Part shown: positions 46,107 to 56,403 of the stretch, piece by piece
How the letters are laid out: the number at the start of each line of letters is the position of its first letter
How positions within the stretch are numbered: the first letter of the stretch is position 1
Origin: Rhodovulum sulfidophilum DSM 1374
GTDB lineage: Bacteria > Pseudomonadota > Alphaproteobacteria > Rhodobacterales > Rhodobacteraceae
Assembly: GCF_001633165.1 (NCBI RefSeq)
Contig: NZ_CP015418.1
Span: 2,604,001-2,668,000 of the forward strand
DNA length: 64,000 nt
Reading direction: 5' to 3'
Notes under the pieces: model-generated
What the model saw: only the letters and a program-made list of their open reading frames with translations
What the model was told of the DNA's origin: nothing
Databases searched by the model: none
Translations under genes and position numbers: made by a program

Positions 46107-46903
46107 AAGGCCTCCGGCTTTACGCGATCTTCTATCTGCTCTTCCTCTATGCGCCGATCGCGCTGCTGCCGGTCTTCGCCTTCAACAACGGCACCGTGAT
46201 CGCCTTTCCGCTGAGGGGCTTCACGTTCGAGTGGTTCCGCGAGCTCATGACCATCCCGGCACTGCATGCGGCGGTGCTGAACAGTCTGGCGATCGCGGTC
46301 TCCTCGGCGGTGATCGCGACCTGCCTCGGGATCTGCGCGGCGCGGGCGGGCACGCGCTTTGCCTTTCCGGGCAAGAAGGGCATCCTTGGGCTGATCATGC
46401 TGCCGCTGGTCCTGCCCGAGATCATCGTCGCGGTCTCGCTTCTGGTGGTGCTGTTGCAACTGGGTCTTCCGCTCGGGTCCTGGACGGTGGTGCTGGGCCA
46501 TGTGCTGATGTGCACGCCGTTTTCCATCGCGATCCTCAACTCGGCCTTCCAGAGCCTCGATGTCTCGCTGGAGGAGGCCGCCATTGATCTGGGCGAGAGC
46601 CGCTGGTCGAGCTTCCGGCTGATCACGCTGCCGCTGGTGATGCCGGGCATCGTCTCGTCGCTCTTGATCGCCTTCACGATCTCGCTCGACGAGTTCATCA
46701 TCGCCTTCTTCCTCACCGGCACCAACCCGACGCTGCCGGTCTATATCTGGGGACAGCTCCGCTTTCCGCAGAAGATTCCCGTGATCATGGCGCTCGGCAC
46801 GCTGCTTGTGCTGACCTCGGTGATCCTGCTGACCGTTGCCGAATATGTCCGCCGCCGGGGCGCCGCGCGCACCGGGAAGGCCGATGCCGGAGGATTCCTG
46901 TGA
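46103..46903 (+). CDS. ABC transporter permease, spermidine/putrescine type (PotC-like)
   Basis: A 266-residue permease whose ATG overlaps the previous stop (ATGA). Six hydrophobic segments are present; the N-terminus FYLLFLYAPIALLPVFAFNN matches PotC. The EAA loop is LEEAAIDLGESRWSSFRLITLPLVMPG, and SLDEFIIAFFLTG is a PotC signature. The start of the ATPase gene overlaps its stop, so all three genes are translationally coupled. Confidence 0.89.
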   Translation: MKGLRLYAIFYLLFLYAPIALLPVFAFNNGTVIAFPLRGFTFEWFRELMTIPALHAAVLNSLAIAVSSAVIATCLGICAARAGTRFAFPGKKGILGLIMLPLVLPEIIVAVSLLVVLLQLGLPLGSWTVVLGHVLMCTPFSIAILNSAFQSLDVSLEEAAIDLGESRWSSFRLITLPLVMPGIVSSLLIAFTISLDEFIIAFFLTGTNPTLPVYIWGQLRFPQKIPVIMALGTLLVLTSVILLTVAEYVRRRGAARTGKADAGGFL

Positions 46904-48009
46904 AAGACACGCTGGGCGTCGAACGCCCCATCATCGCGCTCGAGAATGTCGAGAAATATTACGGCGAGTTTCACGCCCTGCGCGGCATCTCGGCCGAGAT
47001 CCGGCAGGGCGAGTTCTTTTCGCTGCTGGGGCCGTCGGGCTGCGGCAAGACCACGCTTCTGCGCACCATCGCGGGCTTCGAGGAACTGTCGGGCGGGCGG
47101 CTGACGATCGATGGCAGGGACATGAAGCGCGTGCCCGCCAATGTCCGGCCCACCAACATGGTGTTCCAGTCCTACGCGATCTTCCCGCATCTGAGCGTGG
47201 CCGAGAATGTGGGGTTCGGGCTGCGGCGCGAGGCCCTGAGCAAGGAGCGGAAGGCGGCGAAGGTGGCCGAGGCGCTCGAGATGGTCGGGCTGAGGGGCTT
47301 TGGCGCGCGCGCGGCCCATGCGCTGTCGGGCGGCCAGCGCCAGCGGGTGGCGCTGGCGCGTGCGCTGATCCTCGAACCCAAGGTGCTGCTCCTGGACGAG
47401 CCGCTTTCGGCGCTCGACAAGAAGATGCGCGAGCAGATGCAGATCGAACTGCGCCGGCTGCAGCGGCAGGTCGGCATCACCTTCATCCTGGTCACCCATG
47501 ATCAGGAAGAGGCGCTGATCATGTCCGACCGGATCGCGGTGATGTTCGAGGGCCAGATCGTCCAGCTCGATACGCCGCAACAGCTGTACCGGCGGCCCAA
47601 TACCCGGCAGGTCGGCGAATTCATCGGGGTGATGAACTTCCTGCCCGCGACCGCCACCGTCGGCGACAAGGCCGATATCGAGGTCGAGGCGGCCGGGCTC
47701 GGCCGGGCGGTGATCGGCCCCGACCAGCTGCCCGGCGGCTGGCATCCCGGCCAGACCCAGAGCGTGGGCATCCGCCCCGAGACCATGTCGATCCTGTTTC
47801 CGGGCGAGACCACCGAGCGCCGCGTCGCGACCGGCACGGTCGAGGATCTGTCCTATTATGGTGACATGACCTATTACGTGGTGCGGCTCGACGGGGTCGA
47901 CCGGCCGATGACGATCTCGATGAAGAACCTCGTCGGGCGCCCGGTCCTCGAGCGCGGCACCGCCGCCCGGGTGGCCTGGGACGCGCGCTCGCTGGTGCTG
48001 TTCGCCTGA
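46900..48009 (+). CDS. ABC transporter ATPase, spermidine/putrescine type (PotA-like)
   Basis: A 369-residue ATPase with GTG start 46900 overlapping the PotC-like stop. Walker A is GPSGCGKTT, the signature LSGGQRQRVALARAL, Walker B VLLLDEPLSALD and the His-loop VTHDQ. The C-terminal TOBE domain (SVGIRPETMSIL, TVEDLSYYGDMTYYVV) is typical of PotA/FbpC-type importers. It converges with ppk2 with only 13 bases between stops. Confidence 0.92.
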   Translation: MKDTLGVERPIIALENVEKYYGEFHALRGISAEIRQGEFFSLLGPSGCGKTTLLRTIAGFEELSGGRLTIDGRDMKRVPANVRPTNMVFQSYAIFPHLSVAENVGFGLRREALSKERKAAKVAEALEMVGLRGFGARAAHALSGGQRQRVALARALILEPKVLLLDEPLSALDKKMREQMQIELRRLQRQVGITFILVTHDQEEALIMSDRIAVMFEGQIVQLDTPQQLYRRPNTRQVGEFIGVMNFLPATATVGDKADIEVEAAGLGRAVIGPDQLPGGWHPGQTQSVGIRPETMSILFPGETTERRVATGTVEDLSYYGDMTYYVVRLDGVDRPMTISMKNLVGRPVLERGTAARVAWDARSLVLFA

Positions 48010-48022
48010 CCGCGCGCGGCGT

Positions 48023-48895
48023 TCAGGGCGTCCAGATTTCGGGGCCGCCGCAGATCAGCGGGTCGGGAGCGGTCACGACCTTGTCGGATCTGCCCTTGTA
48101 ATCGACCAGCGACAGCACGTGGCGGATGGCGGCCAGACGCGCCCGGCGCTTGTCGTCCGAGCGGATCACCGTCCAGGGCGCATGGCCGTTATGGCTGCGG
48201 GCGAAGGTCTCGCGGATCGCGGCGGAATAGGCGTCCCAGCGTTTCAATCCCTCGATATCGACCCAGGAGAGTTTCCATTGCTTCAGCGGGTCCTTCTCGC
48301 GCTGCAGGAAACGCCGCAGCTGTTCGGCCCGGCCGACGGTAAGCCAGAACTTGACCAGCAGGATGCCCTCATCGACCAGCATCCGTTCGAAGGCGGGAAG
48401 CTGGCCGAAGAACCGCTCGCGCTCCTCCGGGGTGCAAAAGTCGAACACATGCTCGACCACGCCACGGTTGTACCAGGAACGGTCGAACAGCACGATCTCG
48501 CCGCCCGCCGGGAGCTGCTCGACATAGCGCTGGAAGTACCATTCGCTTTTCTCGCGGTTCGAGGGCGCGGGCAGCGCCACCAGCCGGGCGACGCGCGGGT
48601 TCATGTTCTGGCGGAACCGCTTGATGGTGCCGCCCTTGCCGGCGGCGTCGCGGCCTTCGAACAGCACCGCGATGCGCTTGCCCGTGGCCTTCACATCGGC
48701 CTGCAGCTTTGCCAGCTCGATCTGCAGCGCCTGGAGATCGGCGGCATAGGCGGCATGGCGCAGCCGCCGGTCATAGGGGTAGTCATCGGCCAGAATGTCG
48801 CGCTTGCCGCCATCGGCGATGGCACGGCGGATCTCGTCGGGGGAGTCCTGTTCGTAAAACTGCGTGATCGCACCGTCGAAGGGAAGATCTGTCAT
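48023..48895 (-). CDS. ppk2: Polyphosphate kinase 2
   Basis: A 290-residue class-I PPK2 that uses polyphosphate to phosphorylate ADP or GDP. Walker A is [34 protein letters not shown] is the lid/catalytic block; [15 protein letters not shown] and [20 protein letters not shown] follow. The length is right for a single-domain enzyme. It starts at ATG 48895, 35 bases after the upstream hydrolase stop, and may be the third gene of metA-hydrolase-ppk2. Confidence 0.94.
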   Translation of the reverse strand: MTDLPFDGAITQFYEQDSPDEIRRAIADGGKRDILADDYPYDRRLRHAAYAADLQALQIELAKLQADVKATGKRIAVLFEGRDAAGKGGTIKRFRQNMNPRVARLVALPAPSNREKSEWYFQRYVEQLPAGGEIVLFDRSWYNRGVVEHVFDFCTPEERERFFGQLPAFERMLVDEGILLVKFWLTVGRAEQLRRFLQREKDPLKQWKLSWVDIEGLKRWDAYSAAIRETFARSHNGHAPWTVIRSDDKRRARLAAIRHVLSLVDYKGRSDKVVTAPDPLICGGPEIWTP

Positions 48896-48930
48896 CGCAT
48901 GCTCCGGGTCCTGCCCGAGCAGTATCGCGA

Positions 48931-49803
48931 TCAGGCGGTCGCGCGCAATCCGGCCCGTTTCGCCGCCCGCCGGATCGCCGCGACCGCGGCCTCGGGATCG
49001 GCGTGATGCGGCATGTGGCCGATACCGTCGAGTTCGGTCAGATGGACATTGGCCAGCCGCTCGGCCAGCGGCCGGGAATGAACCTCGATCGGGACGATGC
49101 GGTCGGCGGTGCCATGCAGGATCTCGATCGGCATCTTCAAGTCGTCATAGCGGTCGGCCATGGCACGGATATGGGGCTTCAGCCCGTTCACCTGCCGCGT
49201 ATTGGCGCGCAAGGTTTCGGGGCGGAGGCTGAGCGCGATGCCGATATGGTCGCCATAGCCCTCGGGCACCGGGTCGGGCTCGAAGATCCGGGCGATGGTC
49301 TGCTCGGCGACGAAGCGCGGCACGAAGGCCGAGATCAGCGGCACCATGAACATCGAGCCGAAATCCGACGACACCAGTTCGTAATAGGGGCCGAGACCGC
49401 CCGGCCAGGGCATCGCCGCGCCCGCGAGCGAAACGATGGCCGCAGCGCGTTCGGGATGATCGAGCGCCCAGGCCAGCGCCACCGCGCCGCCGAAGGAATG
49501 CCCGACCAGCACCGCCGGGCCAAGTCCCAGCCTGCGGCTCGCGGCCTCCAGCACCGCGGCCTGTTCGGCCGGGCTTTCGCCATTGGGGTGCAGCGGGTCG
49601 GTATGGCCGAGCCCGGGCCGGTCGAAGGCGGTGACGCGGAAGTCGGCCGACAGCCGGTCGAGCAGATCGAAGGTGAAGTCGCGGGTATTGCCGCCCGCGC
49701 CATGCAGCAGGATCACGTCGGGCCCGCTGCCCTCCTGATGGGCATGGACCTGGCGTCCGTCGATCTCGATCAGCCGTCCGGTCGGGGCATAATCCTCGGC
49801 CAT
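48931..49803 (-). CDS. Alpha/beta hydrolase
   Basis: A 290-residue soluble hydrolase with no signal. The nucleophile elbow is VLVGHSFGG (Ser), oxyanion region [13 protein letters not shown], the acid in [11 protein letters not shown] and the His in [17 protein letters not shown] 49803 lies three bases after the metA stop; a TTG two codons earlier overlaps the stop. The substrate is unknown (ester, peroxidase-like or ring-cleavage product hydrolase). Coupling to metA may be only transcriptional. Confidence 0.86.
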   Translation of the reverse strand: MAEDYAPTGRLIEIDGRQVHAHQEGSGPDVILLHGAGGNTRDFTFDLLDRLSADFRVTAFDRPGLGHTDPLHPNGESPAEQAAVLEAASRRLGLGPAVLVGHSFGGAVALAWALDHPERAAAIVSLAGAAMPWPGGLGPYYELVSSDFGSMFMVPLISAFVPRFVAEQTIARIFEPDPVPEGYGDHIGIALSLRPETLRANTRQVNGLKPHIRAMADRYDDLKMPIEILHGTADRIVPIEVHSRPLAERLANVHLTELDGIGHMPHHADPEAAVAAIRRAAKRAGLRATA

Positions 49804-49805
49804 GC

Positions 49806-50732
49806 TCAATATGCTCCGATCCGGTTCTGGTCGAAAGGGGTGGTCTGGTAGATCTGGTTGATCCAGTTGCCGTAAAGCAGATGCGCATGGCTGCGCCAGC
49901 GGTTCTGCGGCGCCTGCGAGGGATCGTTGTCCGGATAGTAGTTCTGCGGCACGTTGATCGAGGTGCCGTTGGCGATGTCGCGGTCGTATTCCTGTTTCAG
50001 CGTGTCGCTGTCATATTCGAAATGGTTGAAGATGTAGAGCGCGCGATGGCCCGCATCCTCGACCAGGCAGGGGCCGCTCTCGTCGCTGCCAAGCAGCGTC
50101 ACCAGCCCGGGTGCGGCATCGATCTCGTCCTGGCGCATTTCGGTCCAGCGGCTGACGGGAATGACGCAATCGTCGGAGAAGCCGCGCAGATAGGGCGAGG
50201 CCGGTGCCAGGTTGCGATGCCGGAAGCAGCCGAAGGCCTTGGCGGGCAGCATGTGCTTCTGGACGCCGTGGAAATGGTAGATCATCGCCATCCCGCCCCA
50301 GCAGACGCCGAAGGTCGAATGCACATGGCTCTGGGTCCAGTCGAAGACCCGGGTCAGCTCGTCCCAGTAGGTGACCTCGGTGAAGGGCAGATGCTCGATC
50401 GGGGCGCCGGTGATGAGGAACCCGTCGAATTTCTCGCCGCTCGCCTCGACCTCGGCGAAAGGGCGATAGAAGGTCTCCATATGCGCGGCGGCGGTGTTCC
50501 GGGTCTTGTGCTCGGTCATCCGCACCAGGCTCAGCTCGATCTGCAGCGGCGTCGCGCCGATCAGGCGGGCGAACTGGGTTTCGGTCTGGATCTTCTTCGG
50601 CATCAGGTTCAGAAGCGCGATCTTCAGCGGCCTTATGTCCTGACGCGAGGCCTCGTCCTCGCCCATGACCATCACCCCCTCGCGCGACAGGACGTCATAG
50701 GCGGGAAGGTCGGACGGGAACTTGATGGGCAT
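49806..50732 (-). CDS. metA: Homoserine O-acetyltransferase (MetA family)
   Basis: A 308-residue enzyme activating homoserine in methionine synthesis. ATG 50732 is preceded by GGAGATG. The catalytic Cys144 is in [12 protein letters not shown], with the His of the dyad in [18 protein letters not shown] has Glu113 where E. coli MetA has Gly111; Glu at this site is associated with acetyl-CoA rather than succinyl-CoA use. So O-acetylhomoserine is the likely product. No SAM-II riboswitch structure is seen upstream. Confidence 0.93.
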   Translation of the reverse strand: MPIKFPSDLPAYDVLSREGVMVMGEDEASRQDIRPLKIALLNLMPKKIQTETQFARLIGATPLQIELSLVRMTEHKTRNTAAAHMETFYRPFAEVEASGEKFDGFLITGAPIEHLPFTEVTYWDELTRVFDWTQSHVHSTFGVCWGGMAMIYHFHGVQKHMLPAKAFGCFRHRNLAPASPYLRGFSDDCVIPVSRWTEMRQDEIDAAPGLVTLLGSDESGPCLVEDAGHRALYIFNHFEYDSDTLKQEYDRDIANGTSINVPQNYYPDNDPSQAPQNRWRSHAHLLYGNWINQIYQTTPFDQNRIGAY

Positions 50733-50868
50733 CGGACATCTCCACTCGAACGGCGCGCGACCATAGGCGAGTTGCGGCCGTCTCTCAAGAGTAGCGTCAG
50801 TCGATTGACAGAAGATGCAATGCGGTGTTCCATTTATCGGAACAATTCGCAAGAAGCGGGGGGAGTGG

Positions 50869-51471
50869 GTGCGAGGCTGGAAAAGCGGTGCCGGGTGGAG
50901 TGCGGCCGCTTTTGCCGCCGGTCTGGTGGCGGCGGCAGGTGCGGTGCGGGCCCAGCAGGAGGGGCCGGAATGGGATCTGCAGCGTTGCATCTGGAGCTGC
51001 CTGTCGGCATTCGGCCCGGCCGACAATCCGGCCTATGCCGCCTGCGTTTCGCGCAACTGTTCCGAGCCGACGGCCCCAGCGCCCGCGCCGCGCTGGTCGA
51101 GCGGCGCCACCTCGGACGGGCACGGCGCCTATGCCGGGGTCCGGGCCGAGGGCGGTCAGGACGTGATCTTCTATGTCTTCTGCGCCCGCGGCGGCGAACG
51201 GCTCCTGCAACTTGACGGGGCCGGGGGCGAGCCCGGTCCGAATGTGCTGAGCCTGATCATTGACGGGCAGGGATTTCCGGTCACCTTCGGCGGGGGCAGC
51301 GAGGGCGGCATGCTTGCCCGGCTGCCGCCTTCGGCAGCGGTGCTGGGCGCGCTCCAGCGCGGTCAGATGCTCGAGATCCGCAGCGACGCGGGCCAGGGGC
51401 AGGGGCTGGGCCGTTTCCCGCTGGCGGGCGCGGGGGATGCGATCAGCGGCGCGCTGGCGCTCTGTCGATAG
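50869..51471 (+). CDS. Exported Cys-rich protein, unknown function
   Basis: A 200-residue protein. I choose GTG 50869 because GGGGAG lies just before it and a normal signal peptide follows ([22 protein letters not shown], cleavage after VRA). ATG 50815 would put 18 non-hydrophobic residues ahead of it. The mature N-terminus has four Cys (RCIWSC, then AACVSRNC), probably two disulfides, then a beta-rich Gly-rich region ([19 protein letters not shown], ending in ALCR). No known domain is recognised. Its 3' end overlaps the convergent P-loop gene by 29 bases. Confidence 0.62.
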   Translation: MRGWKSGAGWSAAAFAAGLVAAAGAVRAQQEGPEWDLQRCIWSCLSAFGPADNPAYAACVSRNCSEPTAPAPAPRWSSGATSDGHGAYAGVRAEGGQDVIFYVFCARGGERLLQLDGAGGEPGPNVLSLIIDGQGFPVTFGGGSEGGMLARLPPSAAVLGALQRGQMLEIRSDAGQGQGLGRFPLAGAGDAISGALALCR

Positions 51472-52315
51472 CCTCTGCGATCAGGTCGGTGAAATCCTCG
51501 GGGCCGCGCAACGCCGCCACCTCTTCGGCGGTGACCCTCACCCCCCAGTTCCGCGCCATCGCCTCGTAACGCGGCTGACGATGGGCCAGCGCGCGGGCAT
51601 AGGTCCAGCGCACGAAGGCGTCGGGATCGACCGCCGCTTCGGAAAGCCCGGTCCGGGACAGGTAGTCGGCCCAGGCCTCATGCAGGAAGGCAGGCTGGTA
51701 ATACATCGGTTTCGGCGCCCGGTCGAAGCGGCGCACCAGCTCGGCGGTATGGGCCTCGCTGCCCTCGATCCAGACCAGCAGCAGCCGCGCGGCCAGCGCC
51801 GACAGCACCGGATCTGCCGGATCCTCGGGGTCGACCACCTCGCAGATCGAGCCGCCGGAATCGCAGACGAAATCGTCATAGCCGTACAGCTCGGCCGCAC
51901 GGTCGATGAAGCGCGGCGTATCCAGCAGCGCCGAGATCTCGGCCTCGCGGTGCTGTTCCTGGCGGCGCATGTAGTCGTCGAAGGGCAGGCCGCCCTTGTC
52001 CGACGCGCCGGGCTTGCCGAGATAGGTCGAGAGCGGCGCGAGGTTGTCGAAGGTGATGTTCGAGGCGATGAACACGCTGTCGGTGCGCAAGAGCTCGCGC
52101 AGGAGCGGCACCTTCATCGCCTCGCGCTTGAAATTATCGGCGATGAATTCGCCCATGTAGCGGGTGCCGATGCGGTAATCGACCGAGTAATGGAACCAGC
52201 CGCCCTCGGCGCGCAGCATGTTCGAGACATGGGTCTTGCCCAGGCCCGACATGCCGAACAGCAGCACGTGCCGCCTCTCTGCCTGCCGCCAGGCCTCTGC
52301 CGTGTCATAGATCAT
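51443..52315 (-). CDS. P-loop NTPase/kinase-like protein
   Basis: A 290-residue cytoplasmic protein with Walker A FGMSGLGKTHVSNMLR (about residues 20-35). It continues with YSVDYRIGTRYMGEFI and SNITFDNLAPLSTYLG, and FVCDSGGSICEVVDPEDPADP. It resembles small ATPases/nucleotide kinases of Rhodobacteraceae with no assigned substrate. YQPAFLHEAWADYLSRTGL and a C-terminal helical part follow. The start is ATG 52315. Its 3' end overlaps that of the plus-strand exported protein. Confidence 0.7.
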   Translation of the reverse strand: MIYDTAEAWRQAERRHVLLFGMSGLGKTHVSNMLRAEGGWFHYSVDYRIGTRYMGEFIADNFKREAMKVPLLRELLRTDSVFIASNITFDNLAPLSTYLGKPGASDKGGLPFDDYMRRQEQHREAEISALLDTPRFIDRAAELYGYDDFVCDSGGSICEVVDPEDPADPVLSALAARLLLVWIEGSEAHTAELVRRFDRAPKPMYYQPAFLHEAWADYLSRTGLSEAAVDPDAFVRWTYARALAHRQPRYEAMARNWGVRVTAEEVAALRGPEDFTDLIAEAIDRAPARR

Positions 52316-52396
52316 CCGACCATCCCTCGATGCGCGGCCGCGTCCTATCCCGGCGTCGCGGAACGGTCAAACCCATTCGCGGCGGACGGAACGCAA

Positions 52397-52422
52397 ACGC
52401 CCCGACGTGTTGGCCGGGGCGT
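52397..52422 (-). terminator. Terminator after FadL-like gene
   Basis: On the minus strand ACGCCCCG pairs with CGGGGCGT across a 10-base loop, followed by TTGCGTT. It is about 24 bases past the porin stop. Confidence 0.6.
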
Positions 52423-52445
52423 CGTTTACAGCCGCGGCGCCGGGG

Positions 52446-53537
52446 TCAGAAATAATACCCGACCCGCAGGCCGAACCCGACCCCGTCATTGCCGTCGAAG
52501 CGGGTCGGATTAGAACCGAGCCGGGTCTTGGCGTCCCCGATCTCGACATAGCGGACACCGCCCGTGATCTTGAACTGTCCGGAGGTGTAGGTGGCCGCCA
52601 GCCCGAGCGAGCGGAAGCCGTCGGTCGGGCCGAGGTTTCCTTTGAAATTTCCCTCGTGTCTTTCGTAGCCTAAGAGGACGGCGCCGGACCAGTGCTCGTT
52701 GAACTTACGGCCGACCCCGAGGTTATAGGTGATCACGTCTTCGTCGTAGGAGACGATCGGGCGGCCCACGATGGCCTCGTAGTCGGGGGTGGTGATCCTG
52801 AATGAACTCCACTCGGTCCAGCGGATCGACCCGAACAGAAGCGTGTCCATAGCGATCCCGGTCTGGAATTCCAGGTTCACGGCTTTCGGTATTTCGGTCT
52901 CAAGAGAGGTTTTGCCCGGCGTGAGACCGGGGTATGTGAATGACTCGTCGGCGGTGAAATCATGCGTGATCGAGGAATAGTAGGTCAGGGCGACGCGGGC
53001 CGCGATTTCGGGCTTCTCCCAGGCGACGCCGATGAGATACCCGAAATCGGTCTCGGTCGAGGAATCGAGCCTGTAGCTTGCGACTTGAGGCAAGTCGACG
53101 CTGCCCGATGTGCGCAGGGATCGCACCCCGCCGATCACGCTGAAATTCGACGGAATTTCGTAGCGCATCATGAGGGTCGTGCCGAGCGCGTCGACATCCG
53201 CGGACGCGCCTGCAAGAGAGGGGTATCCGGTTCCTGCCGGATAGGCGATATCCGCCCCGATCGGCTCGTCGAGGATAAGTGCGAAATGCAGGTTTTCGCC
53301 GAATTGGCCTTTATACGCGAAAGAGTAGCTGTTGAAGCCCGGCGCCATTTCGCCCGAGGGGAATACGCCTGCGACCGAGCCGGACACGTCTGGATCGAAG
53401 CGGCTGAACCCCAGTTCGACGTAATTTCCCTGCTCGAACAGTATCCCGACCGACGGCACAGATCTTTCAATTCCGCCCGCGAGGGCGGGCCCTGTCGTCA
53501 CGGCGGCCAATGCCGCCGCCCCAACGGCGTATTTCAT
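52446..53537 (-). CDS. FadL/OMPP1-like outer-membrane protein
   Basis: A 363-residue beta-barrel protein. ATG 53537 follows GGGAGGAG. The signal peptide KYAVGAAALAAVTTGPALAG cleaves near residue 20. The mature part has alternating amphipathic strands, and the C-terminus GFGLRVGYYF ends in Phe as Omp85 substrates do. NYVELGFSRFDPDVSGS and FAYKGQFGENLHFALILDEPIGADI match FadL N-terminal patterns for hydrophobic substrate uptake. Codon use looks less GC-rich than neighbours. The DMT gene lies 57 bases upstream on the same strand. Confidence 0.8.
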   Translation of the reverse strand: MKYAVGAAALAAVTTGPALAGGIERSVPSVGILFEQGNYVELGFSRFDPDVSGSVAGVFPSGEMAPGFNSYSFAYKGQFGENLHFALILDEPIGADIAYPAGTGYPSLAGASADVDALGTTLMMRYEIPSNFSVIGGVRSLRTSGSVDLPQVASYRLDSSTETDFGYLIGVAWEKPEIAARVALTYYSSITHDFTADESFTYPGLTPGKTSLETEIPKAVNLEFQTGIAMDTLLFGSIRWTEWSSFRITTPDYEAIVGRPIVSYDEDVITYNLGVGRKFNEHWSGAVLLGYERHEGNFKGNLGPTDGFRSLGLAATYTSGQFKITGGVRYVEIGDAKTRLGSNPTRFDGNDGVGFGLRVGYYF

Positions 53538-53594
53538 TTTCTCCTCCCTCTTTTTTACTTTTGCGAAAACGCTAGCCGGCTGACGCTTCAGCGG

Positions 53595-54509
53595 TCAATC
53601 CTTAACGCGACCTGTGGGGGGCGGTGCCCCTGTTTTCCGGCGCGCGTGTCTTGCCTGACGCGATTCACCGCGAAGGTTGAGGAAATTGGCCACCAGGATG
53701 ATCGCGGCCCCGATCATGACATTGGGGTCGAGCGGCTCGCCGTAAAGCAGCATTCCGACCACGGCGATGACCGGCAGGCGCAGGAAGTCGAGCGGCATAA
53801 CGATGCTGGCAGGCGCCACCGAGAGCGCGTTGGTCAGGCAGAAATGCGCCGTCAGCCCGGCCAGGCCGATCACGCCAAGCGGCACCCAGGCGGCGGGAGA
53901 GGGCCAGGCGATCTCGCCGTCGAGGCCTGCGCAGATCAGCCCCATCGCGGCCTGCATCGCGGTCAGCCAGAACAGGATCGAGATGATCGACTGGGTGCGC
54001 GTCAGCCGCCGGGTGAACAGCGCCGATCCGGCAAAGCCGATGGCGGCGCCCGCGGCGGCGATGGCGCCGGGCTCGAGCGCGGTCGGGTCCGGACGGGCCA
54101 CGATCAGGATGCCGAGAAAGCCCACGAAGGCGGCCAGTGCCCGCATCCGGGTCAGCCTCTCGCCCAGGATCGCCGGGGCCAGCACCGCGACCCAGATCGG
54201 CGAGGTGAATTCCAGCGCGAAGACCTGCGCCATTGGGATCAGGCCCAGCGCCAGGAACCAGAGGTTCTGGCCGGTGAAATGGCAGAGGTTGCGGATGAAA
54301 TGCAGTCCGAGCTGGCGATGCGAGATCTCGCCAAGCCGCCCGAAGGCGCCGCCGATCGTCAGGACCAGTCCGAGGCCGATCAGCGAGCGGTAGAGCATCA
54401 GCTCGAAGGTATCGAGCTCGACCGAGACCATGCGCCCCGCCACCGCCATCGAGGAAAAGGCGGTTATCGCTCCGGTCATCCAAAGGGCGGCCCGAAGCAG
54501 GGGGCTCAT
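53595..54509 (-). CDS. DMT/EamA family transporter
   Basis: A 304-residue inner-membrane protein with about ten helices in two EamA repeats: MTGAITAFSSMAVAGRMVSVELDTFELMLYRSLIG opens the first, and IGFAGSALFTRRLTRTQSIISILFWLT the second. YGEPLDPNVMIGAAIILVANFLNLRG is the C-terminal repeat end. The substrate is unknown; family members export amino acids or metabolites. The tail is basic. It lies ten bases downstream of the small ABM gene, in a probable guaA-ABM-DMT run. Confidence 0.87.
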   Translation of the reverse strand: MSPLLRAALWMTGAITAFSSMAVAGRMVSVELDTFELMLYRSLIGLGLVLTIGGAFGRLGEISHRQLGLHFIRNLCHFTGQNLWFLALGLIPMAQVFALEFTSPIWVAVLAPAILGERLTRMRALAAFVGFLGILIVARPDPTALEPGAIAAAGAAIGFAGSALFTRRLTRTQSIISILFWLTAMQAAMGLICAGLDGEIAWPSPAAWVPLGVIGLAGLTAHFCLTNALSVAPASIVMPLDFLRLPVIAVVGMLLYGEPLDPNVMIGAAIILVANFLNLRGESRQARHARRKTGAPPPTGRVKD

Positions 54510-54519
54510 GGCCGGGCGC

Positions 54520-54801
54520 TCACTCGGGCAGGCCCGCGATCTCGATCTCGCGCGGCAGACCGGCGGCCGCCAGTTCCCAGGCCGTGCCCTCCTTGCGGGC
54601 GCGATGGGCGGCGAAGGCGGCGGCGTCGGTGAATTCCTCGTCCAGCAGGAACCGTCCCGGCCGGTCGGGGTCTTCCCGCATCTCGAAGCGCAGGCAGCCG
54701 GGCTCGGCGCGGGTCAGGCGCACATGCTCGGCCGCCGCCGCCCGAAGCGCGGCAAGACGGTCGGGCGTGGCCTCGATCCAGCCGGTGACGGTCACTCCCA
54801 T
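54520..54801 (-). CDS. Antibiotic biosynthesis monooxygenase (ABM) domain protein
   Basis: A 93-residue dimeric alpha+beta barrel protein. [37 protein letters not shown] and [18 protein letters not shown] give the ABM pattern (WxA-PGCLRFE-EEFTDxxAFxxH). Such small proteins are often quinol or autoinducer-type monooxygenases without cofactor, but many have no known role. ATG 54801 overlaps the guaA stop by ten bases, so translation is coupled. Confidence 0.8.
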   Translation of the reverse strand: MGVTVTGWIEATPDRLAALRAAAAEHVRLTRAEPGCLRFEMREDPDRPGRFLLDEEFTDAAAFAAHRARKEGTAWELAAAGLPREIEIAGLPE

Positions 54802-56348
54802 TCGATCGTCCCCGGCGGCTTCGAGGTGATGTCGTAGGTCACCCGGTTGATGCCCTTGACCTCGTTGATGATCCGCGTCGCGGTCTCGCCCAGGAAGTCA
54901 TGGGTGAAGGGGTAATAATCCGCCGTCATGCCGTCGACCGAGGTCACGGCCCGCAGCGCGCAAGCATAGTCATAGGTGCGCCCGTCGCCCATCACGCCCA
55001 CGGTGCGCACCGGCAGGATCGCGACGAAGGCCTGCCAGATCTCGTCGTAAAGCCCGTGCTTGCGGATCTGGTCGATATAGACGGCATCGGCCTTGCGCAG
55101 GATTTCCAGCTTTTCGCGGGTGATCTCGCCGGGGCAGCGGATCGCGAGCCCCGGTCCCGGGAAGGGATGGCGGCCGATGAAGCTGGCGGGCAGGCCCAGC
55201 TCATGGCCCAGCGCCCGGACCTCGTCCTTGAAGAGCTCGCGCAGCGGCTCGACCAGCTTGAGGCCCATCTTTTCGGGCAGCCCGCCGACATTGTGGTGCG
55301 ACTTGATGGTGACCGAGGGCCCGCCCGAGAAGCTGACGGATTCGATCACGTCGGGGTAAAGCGTGCCCTGCGCCAGGAAGCGCGCGCCTTCGATCTGGTC
55401 GGCATATTTCTGGAACACGTCGATGAAGAGCCGGCCGATGGTCTTGCGCTTGGTCTCGGGGTCGGAGACGCCCTCGAGCTCGCCAAGGAAGAGGTCCTGT
55501 TCCTGGGCGTGGATCACATGCAGGTTCATGTGGTCGCGGAACATCGCCACCACCTCGTCGGCCTCGTTCAGCCGCAGAAGCCCGTGATCGACGAAGACGC
55601 AGGTCAGCTGATCGCCCACCGCCTCATGCAGGAGCGCCGCCGCGACCGAGCTGTCTACCCCGCCCGACAGCGCGCAGATCACCTTGGCATCGCCGACCTG
55701 TTCGCGGATCTTGCGGATCGCCTCTTCGCGATAGGCGCCCATGGTCCAGTCGCCGGTGAAGCCCGCAAGCCGCACGAAATTCTCGTAAAGCGTCTTGCCG
55801 TTCGGGGTGTGATGCACCTCGGGGTGGAACTGCACGGCGAAGAAATTGCGCGAAAGATCCGCCGTGATCGCGAAGGGCGCGTTGGGCGAGGTGCCGTAAA
55901 CCGCGAAACCCGGCGCGATTTCAGCCACATGGTCGCCATGGCTCATCCAGACCTGTTCGCGGTTTTCCGAGAACCAGCCTTTCAGCAGGTCGATCCGGTC
56001 CTCCTCGGGCGTGACATAGGCGCGGCCGAATTCGGCGGTGCCATGGCCGCGCTCGACCCGGCCTCCCAGCATCTGCATCATCACCTGCTGGCCATAGCAG
56101 ATCCCGAGGATCGGCACCCCGAGATCGAAGACGCTTTGCGGCGGGCGGGGCGATCCCTCGTCCAGCACCGAGGCGGGCCCGCCCGAGAAGATCACCGCCT
56201 TCGGCGCGAAGTCGCGCAGGAAGGCGTCGGTGACGTTCTGGTAGGGATGGATTTCGCAATAGACGTTCAATTCGCGCAGGCGGCGCGCGATCAGCTGCGT
56301 CACCTGGGAACCGAAGTCGATGATAAGAAGGCGGTCATGCGTGCTCAT
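54792..56348 (-). CDS. guaA: GMP synthase (glutamine-hydrolysing)
   Basis: A 518-residue enzyme making GMP from XMP. The N-terminal glutamine amidotransferase has [12 protein letters not shown] with the catalytic Cys and QFHPEVHHT with the His/Glu. The ATP-PPase part has [15 protein letters not shown] (PP-loop). The C-terminal dimerisation domain ends GTIEWE, the usual GuaA end. The start is ATG 56348. It overlaps the ABM gene downstream. Confidence 0.97.
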   Translation of the reverse strand: MSTHDRLLIIDFGSQVTQLIARRLRELNVYCEIHPYQNVTDAFLRDFAPKAVIFSGGPASVLDEGSPRPPQSVFDLGVPILGICYGQQVMMQMLGGRVERGHGTAEFGRAYVTPEEDRIDLLKGWFSENREQVWMSHGDHVAEIAPGFAVYGTSPNAPFAITADLSRNFFAVQFHPEVHHTPNGKTLYENFVRLAGFTGDWTMGAYREEAIRKIREQVGDAKVICALSGGVDSSVAAALLHEAVGDQLTCVFVDHGLLRLNEADEVVAMFRDHMNLHVIHAQEQDLFLGELEGVSDPETKRKTIGRLFIDVFQKYADQIEGARFLAQGTLYPDVIESVSFSGGPSVTIKSHHNVGGLPEKMGLKLVEPLRELFKDEVRALGHELGLPASFIGRHPFPGPGLAIRCPGEITREKLEILRKADAVYIDQIRKHGLYDEIWQAFVAILPVRTVGVMGDGRTYDYACALRAVTSVDGMTADYYPFTHDFLGETATRIINEVKGINRVTYDITSKPPGTIEWE

Positions 56349-56403
56349 GGCGCCTCATTATGCGACCCCATGCGCCGTGGCAATCCGCCCGATGCGGGTG
56401 CGG

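Noticed and set aside
50733..50830. SAM-II (metA) riboswitch upstream of metA
   Set aside because: The minus-strand leader is under 100 bases and lacks the SAM-II pseudoknot pattern and conserved blocks.
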